DNA from: Perkinsus olseni
Lineage: Eukaryota; Perkinsozoa; Perkinsida
NCBI GenBank assembly: GCA_013115125.1
Contig: JABANN010000112.1
Span: 1 to 64,000 of the forward strand
Direction of reading: 5' to 3'
Length of the DNA: 64,000 bases
A model generated the notes under the pieces. It was given only the letters and a program-made list of their open reading frames with translations, had not been told where the DNA came from and made no database searches. The translations under genes were made by a program, and so were the position numbers. Within the stretch, counting starts at the first letter, position 1, and each line of letters starts with the position of its first letter. Positions 57,723 to 64,000 of the stretch are shown piece after piece.

Positions 57723-58368
57723 ACGCTGTTCGTATGCATATAGTAAAGCAATAGTACATTTACTTAGTCGCTGTTCCTGCCTTGTTCCTTTCCGATGTGT
57801 GTTCGGGTAGGTAGCCGTACACTTTTCATCGTGGACTCCTTCATGTCGTGTTTGCAGTCGTCAAAAGGTGCCTGTTAAGGCTGAGGGTCACCAAGCTTTC
57901 AGGGAAGGATCGTCCTAGTTTACTAGCCAGATGGTCCACAGAACTCACGGATAGCGGACTCTGCTCATCGCCTGGCTCGAGCACAGAGCTTGCCACAGTG
58001 ATACTCTCAGTTCACTAGTATGGCAGCGGCAAGTTCTTAAACGAACAGAGCATGTTACGCTTGATGTGGAAGAGACATCTGTAACGAGAGAGAAAAAGGA
58101 GCTTACAAAACCATGGACGTAAGAAAGAATAAACTACCTTGGCGTCAGAACTAAAACTGCACTGAGAAAGACAGATTAGCCTTTGCTCATACTGTTCACC
58201 CTTATTGCATGTATGCTGATTATACAGTCCTCCAGTAACGTTGAGAAGGCTAAGGCTGGTCAGCGATTCCACCAGAGCTTCTGTTGTGCATCGCTGCGCA
58301 GCCCAAGATATCATCATGGTGAAGATGGTTAAACCTCACACCGTTTGATCGTCTCATCCGTTTTGCAA
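57723..58368. other. Spacer between the two pyrophosphatase genes
   Basis: Holds the 3' flank of copy 1 and the 5' flank of copy 2. A 100-codon - strand frame (58015-58317) shows nothing recognisable. No repeat is evident. Confidence 0.4.
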
Positions 58369-60540
58369 ATGGCGAGCGTTCTTGCAACCAATTTGCTTGC
58401 TTTTATCCCACCTATACTAGGTGTCCTTTGGGCCCTTAAGGAGGTAACCTATGTTAGCCGTATCAAGCTATCCGGCCCTCCTTCGGGTATCCAAGCCTCG
58501 TTGATGGGCGACGGAAAGAAGGTCGACGTCCAGAAGATTCTCGAGCGCATGCGGGACATTTCGTCGCATATTGCGGAAGGTGCCAATGCGTTCCTCGTCG
58601 CCGAGTACAAGTACATGCTTGTTTATGTTGTTATCTTCTCGATTATCATCGGACCCTGCATCGGTCTCGGTACCATGATTGCCTTCATCGTGGGTTCCCT
58701 CACTTCCATTGCATGTGGCTACATTGGTATGAGGACCGCCGTCTATTGCAACGTTCGTACTACTCATGAATCCTGGAAGAACATTTCCGCTGGTTACGAC
58801 GTTGCTATCCGTGGTGGTTCAGTCATGGGTTTCGCTCTTGTTTCCTTGGGTGTTTTTAATCTTTTCATCTTGGCCTTGATCTACTCCAAGTTCTACGGCA
58901 ATAACGTTATTGCTCTTTATGAGGCTCTCACCGGTTACGGTTTGGGTGGTTCTTCCATCGCTCTCTTCGGTCGTGTCGGTGGTGGTATCTACACCAAGGC
59001 TGCCGATGTTGGTGCCGATCTCTCTGGCAAGAACGAGTACGGTCTTGATGAGGATGATCCGAGGAACCCCGGCTGCATCGCCGATAATGTTGGAGACAAC
59101 GTCGGTGATATCGCCGGTATGGGTGCCGATTTGTTCGGTTCTTTCGCCGAGTCTACTTGCGCCGCCATGGTCATCTGCTCTGCCTCCCCTGAGGTCGCTG
59201 TGCACGGAAGCTGGTCGGCTATGATGTTCCCCTTGCTTCTCTCTTCTGTCGGTATTCTTGTCGGTATTGTGACTTTGATGTCCGTTAATATCTTCTACAA
59301 GGTTCGTGAGATTAAGGATGTTGAGAAGGCTCTTAAGGGCATCCTTATCATCTCCACCACTATTCAGACCCCCGTGGCTATTCTCCTTGCCTGGTGGGCC
59401 CTCCCCAGTGGCCTCTTCGCCATTGACGCCTCTCGTCTCCACTGCACTTGGTGGAAGTGCGCCATCTGCGTCCTTCTCGGTTTGTGGTCTGGTCTCTGCA
59501 TCGGTAACATCACCGAGTATTTCACGTCCGACACTTACAAGCCCGTCCGTAGCATCGCTGATGCCGAAAAAATCTCCGCTGCTACTGGTATCATCATTGG
59601 TCTCGCCAGCGGATACGCTTCGACCGTCATTCCCATCATCTGCTTGGCCATTACGATCTGCGTGGCATTCTCTCTCGCTGGTATGTTCGGTGTTGCTCTC
59701 GGTGCTCTTGGTATGCTCGGTACTCTCACCATGTCCCTCACCATCGATGCCTACGGTCCCATCTCCGATAACGCCGGTGGTATCGCCGAGATGTCCGAGT
59801 TGGGCCCTGAGGTCAGGGAGCGTACCGATGCCCTCGATGCCGCTGGTAACACCACCGCTGCCATCGGTAAGGGCTTCGCCATCGGTTCTGCTGCCCTGGT
59901 GTCCCTCGCCTTGTTCGGTGCTTACTCTGTCAGAGCTGGCATCAACGTTGTTAGTCTTCTCGATCCCTGGACCTTCACCGGTCTTCTTTTCGGTGCTATG
60001 ATGCCTTATGCCTTCTCTGCCATGACTATGAAGTCTGTCGGAAAGGCTGCCAACCAGATGGTTGAGGAGTGCATGTCGCAGTTCCCCAAGATCATCTCCG
60101 GCGAGATGAAGCCCAACTACACCAAGTGCATCAAGATCGCCACCGACGCTTCTCTCATGGAGATGATCGCCCCTGGCTGCTTGGTCATCCTCTCCCCGCT
60201 TGTTGCCGGTCTTCTCTTCGGTAAGAACTGCACTGCCGGTCTTTTGTGCGGCGCTCTCGTCTCTGGTGTCCAGTTGGCCATCTCCATGTCCAACACCGGT
60301 AGCTCCTGGGATAATTCCAAGAAGTTCATCGAGGCCGGGGGTCTTGGTCCCGAGTGCGGCAAGGGTTCTCAGGCTCACAAGAACGCCGTCACTGGTGATA
60401 CCATCGGTGACCCGCTCAAGGATACTTCTGGTCCCGCTATTAACATCGTTATTAAGCTTTCGGCCATCATGTCTCTCGTCTTCGGTGGCGTTATCGCCAA
60501 GACTTCCAACGAGCATGGTGGCCCCTTCTGGCTCAAGTAA
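58369..60540 (+). CDS. Vacuolar-type H+-translocating pyrophosphatase, K+-dependent, copy 2
   Basis: An intronless exon of 723 codons from ATG 58369; upstream in-frame codons lack an ATG. It has the same catalytic motifs as copy 1 (ADVGADLSGKNEYGLDEDD, CIADNVGDNVGDIAGMG, DTIGDPLKDTSGPAINI) and the same GNTTAAIGKGFAIGSA block predicting K+ dependence. It differs mainly in the N-terminal loop (SGPPSGIQASLMGDGKKVDV) and in several membrane helices. Long blocks are identical in DNA to copy 1 while others have drifted, pointing to gene conversion. It is a head-to-tail tandem, with the same codon bias. Confidence 0.97.
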   Translation: MASVLATNLLAFIPPILGVLWALKEVTYVSRIKLSGPPSGIQASLMGDGKKVDVQKILERMRDISSHIAEGANAFLVAEYKYMLVYVVIFSIIIGPCIGLGTMIAFIVGSLTSIACGYIGMRTAVYCNVRTTHESWKNISAGYDVAIRGGSVMGFALVSLGVFNLFILALIYSKFYGNNVIALYEALTGYGLGGSSIALFGRVGGGIYTKAADVGADLSGKNEYGLDEDDPRNPGCIADNVGDNVGDIAGMGADLFGSFAESTCAAMVICSASPEVAVHGSWSAMMFPLLLSSVGILVGIVTLMSVNIFYKVREIKDVEKALKGILIISTTIQTPVAILLAWWALPSGLFAIDASRLHCTWWKCAICVLLGLWSGLCIGNITEYFTSDTYKPVRSIADAEKISAATGIIIGLASGYASTVIPIICLAITICVAFSLAGMFGVALGALGMLGTLTMSLTIDAYGPISDNAGGIAEMSELGPEVRERTDALDAAGNTTAAIGKGFAIGSAALVSLALFGAYSVRAGINVVSLLDPWTFTGLLFGAMMPYAFSAMTMKSVGKAANQMVEECMSQFPKIISGEMKPNYTKCIKIATDASLMEMIAPGCLVILSPLVAGLLFGKNCTAGLLCGALVSGVQLAISMSNTGSSWDNSKKFIEAGGLGPECGKGSQAHKNAVTGDTIGDPLKDTSGPAINIVIKLSAIMSLVFGGVIAKTSNEHGGPFWLK

Positions 60541-61514
60541 ATGATGCCAATTCCTCCACAGACTCGATTCCGCATAATATTCGTATACTTTTGTGCGCGG
60601 CTTAGATTAGTGCTTACTTGGCTAGTATTGTTGCGTTAACTCAGTGGGGCGTAGAACATAAGACCGCCCTGAAGGCAAGCCCACCTATCGATCGGTTACT
60701 GCTCGGAAGAACACTCTCAATTGGTGTCGGAGACCAGGGTCGTGACATTGATTAACGACTGAGTCTAAACTGATCTTCTTGGTCGTAAGTTTCGGCGTGG
60801 CATTGCGTAGTAGAGTTGGGTATCGACGACACTATCAACTGCTTGCCAGAACACAGACGAGGCCACCTTTTTGGAGGCGGGCGAGCCCGATGTCGACCAT
60901 CTCGTCCGATTAGTTGCATTGACTGCTCAACTTTCCCATTCTTATGACTTCCATGGCCGTTCTACCTCGTTCAATATCACGGTGAAATTTTCACCCGACT
61001 CATCGGCTTCTGTACACCGAGGACTTCGGTGTGTGTGTGAGTTTAAAGTCCAACGCCGACAGTAGGGCTTAGTTAGACTAGCACCGACGTAGCTTTCTGA
61101 GGGGGATTAGTTCAGGCTCTTCTGATCAAACCAAAGAACGTTGCTCTCAGAGCGTGGTCATCGTCAGCTGGGGAATGTTCTTTCCTCCCGGCAGAATCCG
61201 CTTCCCACAGCTGCGGGGGCTGTGCACGACCACGAAACACTAGCCCATCCCGCAGTGTGTCGAACCACAAGCATCATCTCCGGCACTCGAAAAGTCCATA
61301 CCCTGGCTAAGACTCCCTCTTACCGAAAGCTGACATTCTTACTGGCAGAGGCACGTGAATCTAATATCATCCCCTCGCATTATGAATCGGTAAGACTTCG
61401 GTATACACACGACACCTGAGAGATTCGAACTCTCGCGGGCATGGCTACTCTCTGCTACCCAATGATAAAGGCGCACTTCTCGATGGCGAAAGGATTTGTA
61501 CACCATTCTCAGTT
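60541..61514. other. Region after the pyrophosphatases with one possible exon
   Basis: From about 60850, after a possible acceptor, a + frame reads EAGEPDVDHLVRLVALTAQL then SHSYDFHGRSTSFNI and ends at 61065; it looks protein-like but has no family. At 61410-61440 there is an antisense T-arm-like sequence (GAGAGTTCGAATCTCTC on -). Nothing else is apparent. Confidence 0.35.
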
Positions 61515-61595
61515 GCCCGATTAGTTCAGCTGGATAGAAAGTCTGCCTAGCAGATGGTCAGCAGATGGTCGTGGGTTCGAATCCTGCATCGGGTA
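61515..61595 (+). tRNA. tRNA-like gene, probably a pseudogene
   Basis: A seven-pair acceptor stem (GCCCGAT with ATCGGGT), a D arm (TAGTTCAGCTGGATAGAAA) and a T arm (GTGGGTTCGAATCCTGC) are present. The anticodon region holds an 11-base tandem duplication (AGCAGATGGTC twice), and its best stem, TCTGC-CTA-GCAGA, leaves only a three-base loop. I cannot assign an anticodon, so a decayed tRNA is most likely. Confidence 0.55.
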
Positions 61596-62351
61596 TTGTT
61601 TCAGCTCTTCTTGATGCTGCGTCCTTTCTCGGTGGTCAAGGGTCCAGTCCAGGATGCTGGCCTCGCGAGGTCACCACTATATATACGACCGATACCCGAG
61701 TGTAACACAACGACATTTATATATATGATGCCAAGCGGAAGTCGCTAATCTCCAGGTCCACCTCTGCTTTCGCCTGGAGTAAACAAAAGCTATGGCTGTC
61801 CTCTGCTGGCTACTATGTAGCTTCACAGCCGTACACCCCGGCATGCGAAGTCCATTACCCAAGATTCCCAGGCTGGGAAAGATCGCTTGACGTAGGACAT
61901 GACCCGAATTCTCATTCGTTGCCGAGGAACACTACAGAATAGCAGGTGCAGGAGTGAGTGTGGAGCGACGGTTCCGCCTAGCTATCGTATAGTAGGGCGC
62001 ATCGTCTTTGAACACCTCAACAGCGATGGCTGTTTGCTTGCCATCATCCATGAGTCGCTCCCTCGAGTTGTTGACGGAGTCCTTGGGAGTAGTACTGCAT
62101 CCGCACCGAATTCGAGGGTCTTGCCGTGCAGGCCTCCTCGAGCCGGGTTCCGCTTGCTAGCTTCCGTCAGCCGCACGAGAGTTAGATATTCGGGCTCATA
62201 CTGTGTAACAATGTGATTTTCATTTCCCGGTGTCATTTGAGAAGTTCCCTTGTAGCAATCGTGCGTCGGAGCTTTGGCGCGAGCGAAATTGCCGCGCAGA
62301 GGCTGTAGGCTGTGCGCAACGAGCCCCGTAATTTAGAATCGTAGCGGCGCT
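61596..62351. other. No gene seen
   Basis: Only open frames of at most 105 codons (61899-62216, +) with no recognisable content. No repeat noticed. Confidence 0.3.
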
Positions 62352-62400
62352 TCATTGTAGCTCAATGGTAGAGCTAGCATGCTGCTAGCGAAAGAAAGAA
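62352..62400 (+). pseudogene. tRNA 5' fragment (D arm and stem)
   Basis: A textbook D arm (TAGCTCAATGGTAGAGC) is followed by a perfect stem, GCTAGCA-TGC-TGCTAGC. The expected T arm is absent; GAAAGAAAGAACCG follows instead. TGC would be an Ala anticodon, but the loop is too small. This is a truncated tRNA or the head of a tRNA-derived repeat. Confidence 0.45.
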
Positions 62401-62733
62401 CCGTACCAAGTAATGGTTGCGTCAGCCATTATCACGAGCCCTGCACTCCCTGAACGTGGAGGTAGGATACTAGATACCGCTGACTCAACTCAGAGCGGGT
62501 ATGGAGTCAGCTAATTCCAGTGTCCTACTGAACAGTTGCGACAGCCAAGTAGTAGTTGGCGGCAGCCGCTGGCTCCTGCTGCCTGGTAGCTGGCCCTGAC
62601 GCTAATAGGTATTGAACTAGAACAGATCAGAGCCACATACTGTTCACACTCCCAACCTCTACATCACGGGGATTTTGTCTCCGCTTCACAGCGCAACTGA
62701 AACCGACTCCGGTAAAGAAACCATCACATTCAC

Positions 62734-63099
62734 TCAACGCTGGAGGATTCCTCCATTCCTAGAAGCTGCAGTGCTTGGCGTTGCTACAGCATCACGCCAA
62801 CGTCCTCGAGGCGTCCATGGCTGATTCGTAAATGGGCCTCTCGCCGCCTTGCTAGGTCCGCGACCTATCAACCCATCTCCAGAGAAGACGGGGAGCCCTT
62901 TTGGTTCGGAATCTTCCTCTACCATCTCTTGTGCCGCTCGCTCACAGGACGGACACAGCTCAGCACCTTGCGTCGGAGTGCAGCAGATAACGCACGTACC
63001 ACTCTCTCGCGGGATCGCGTCCAGAAGTAGCTCTTGACAGGAGTGGCATATGCCATCGTTCTCGTCTATGCTAGCGTCCACGGGAGATCCACAAGTCAC
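62734..63099 (-). CDS. Zinc-cluster protein with four CxxC pairs (C-terminal part)
   Basis: On - an exon with acceptor near 63107 (CTACAAG before GAAATG) reads CVTCGSPVDASIDENDG, ICHSCQELLLDAIP, CVICCTPTQGAELCPSC, four Cys pairs spaced like two zinc ribbons, then a basic Pro/Arg-rich tail ending GILQR at 62734. It may be the last exon of the U-box gene upstream or a separate gene. The frame between 63110 and 63460 is not resolved. Confidence 0.5.
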   Translation of the reverse strand: MTCGSPVDASIDENDGICHSCQELLLDAIPRESGTCVICCTPTQGAELCPSCERAAQEMVEEDSEPKGLPVFSGDGLIGRGPSKAARGPFTNQPWTPRGRWRDAVATPSTAASRNGGILQR

Positions 63100-63463
63100 A
63101 CATTTCCTTGTAGATGGTACGTGCTGTCTGAGAGGAGCAACACATTCACGACTCGGAACATATCAAGAAGGTTGAATAACGGTCAAGGCCGATCGGGTCC
63201 GGATAGTTACAAGGCGCACTGAATGGAATGGTAGCGCATGAGAAGCGACTTCGGTGAGACAGTGAACGGTAGCAATCGTGTTGTTGAGAATGATACGATG
63301 CCCTCGTAACGAGGGTCGCGACATATGGCAGCAGCTCAGTCCAGTAGACGGTCTAAAATGCCTGACATGACTAGTGGGAATGCCAGGAAGGGAAGCACCT
63401 CATCATTCGCTGAGCATGCCCTAAGAAACCGAATTTGGCAAGATACGAGCCATCCTCACTTAC

Positions 63464-63871
63464 GTGGCATGCGTGAAAGTCTCTATGGCGGACTTCAATG
63501 CTCTATTGGGGACAACACGTTGGCTTCTCAGTGGAGCGTTGGTGAGGGGATCGATCTTAGGTCTTCTGAAACTCATAATCAATAGTCCTTGGCGCCGATC
63601 ACTGCCATCAGGTGCCAAGCCGAGCGTGCTAATCTTATCATGAGATTCGCGGATGGAGTGGTAGGAGATTCTCATACCACTCCATCCGCTAATCTTCTCC
63701 TCGGGTTCACCATGCAAGCTCCTACCTTTTGAAGGCATTTCTGAGTGCCGAGCGTTCGTAAGTGAAGCCGGTCTCGACTAGCGTGACGGGGTCGGTCATG
63801 AGCTCCTGTGTGATAGGACACTCGAAGGACTCCACCAGCTCCTTCAAAAGGGCCTCATCGTCACCATCCAT
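63464..63871 (-). CDS. U-box E3 ubiquitin ligase domain protein
   Basis: Exon 1 (63871-63726) begins MDGDDEALLKELVESFECPI and reads TQELMTDPVTLVETGFTYER then SALRNAFK. Exon 2 (63565-63464) reads PKIDPLTNAPLRSQRVVPNR then ALKSAIETF. Together they form a whole U-box (CPI-x-x-ELMxDPV, GxTYER, DPLT, PNRALKxxI). The U-box recruits E2 enzymes for ubiquitin transfer. The gene continues past a GTAAGT donor at 63463; the zinc-cluster exon at 62734-63099 may be its end. The start is the first ATG before the domain. Confidence 0.82.
63643..63695. repeat. Near-perfect 21-base hairpin in a U-box gene intron
   Basis: GCGGATGGAGTGGTA (63649-63663) and TACCACTCCATCCGC (63675-63689) are perfect complements around an 11-base loop, and pairing extends outward with one mismatch. 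The hairpin lies inside the intron at 63566-63725. Confidence 0.75.
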
Positions 63872-64000
63872 TTGCAGGGGCACGAAAACGTACCAATAAC
63901 AATCAAGCTACTGACAACTGCGCAGATGAAATATATTGCGAGTTTCGATTCCGATCAGGGCGAAGCAGCGCGATAGACAGTGTTCTCTGCGGCCCTCTAT

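Overview
The window looks like nuclear DNA of an alveolate protist, most likely a perkinsid (Perkinsus or a close relative). The grounds are gene content and style: most genes are cut into small exons by short GT-AG introns (about 50-400 bases), GC is moderate, and there is a CRT-like transporter, a tandem pair of membrane pyrophosphatases, a CDC50 subunit and secreted proteins. No organism label is available, so the species is inference. Gene models below were spliced by eye. Models tied to known families are firm; several others are only partial.

Layout, left to right. 0.5-8.9 kb, all on +: eIF4E, an unrecognised membrane protein, a CDC50/LEM3 flippase subunit, Sec61 gamma, a CCCH zinc-finger protein and a histone-fold protein. 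8.9-17.1 kb: poorly recognisable + genes, one - strand secreted protein, and a long coiled-coil protein with a PH-like end that carries a MITE. 17.5-20.4 kb: an RCC1-repeat protein and aprataxin. 20.4-22 kb: gene-poor, with a decayed Ty3/Gypsy-like fragment. 22.1-23.3 kb: CRT-like transporter. 23.2-28.8 kb: - strand, mostly unrecognised intron-rich genes. 29.0-38.4 kb: two tandem paralogues, each joining an EF-hand module to an NAD kinase. 38.4-38.7 kb: histone H4 with a replaced C-terminus. 39.7-43.9 kb: a secreted protein and an RluA pseudouridine synthase. 44-53.6 kb, - strand: a protein kinase (probably with a PH end), a DHHC palmitoyltransferase and a mitochondrial L7/L12 ribosomal protein. 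55.5-60.5 kb: two intronless K+-dependent pyrophosphatases. 60.5-64 kb: tRNA-like pieces, a zinc-cluster protein and a U-box protein.

Three patterns stand out. (1) Both NAD kinases carry an upstream canonical EF-hand in the same spliced frame, which suggests direct Ca2+ control of NADPH supply; only the first copy has a hydrophobic N-terminal leader. (2) Many introns contain tRNA-like sequence, often just the 3' half with its T arm, in either orientation; one 71-base intron in the L12 gene is almost entirely tRNA-like. (3) Two short repeat motifs recur in introns or at intron ends: one around ATTTCGTGGCG, which abuts 3' splice sites on the - strand, and a palindrome of the form AATCGATC-N4-GATCGATT. 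Together they suggest that introns here were built or colonised by small repeated elements.
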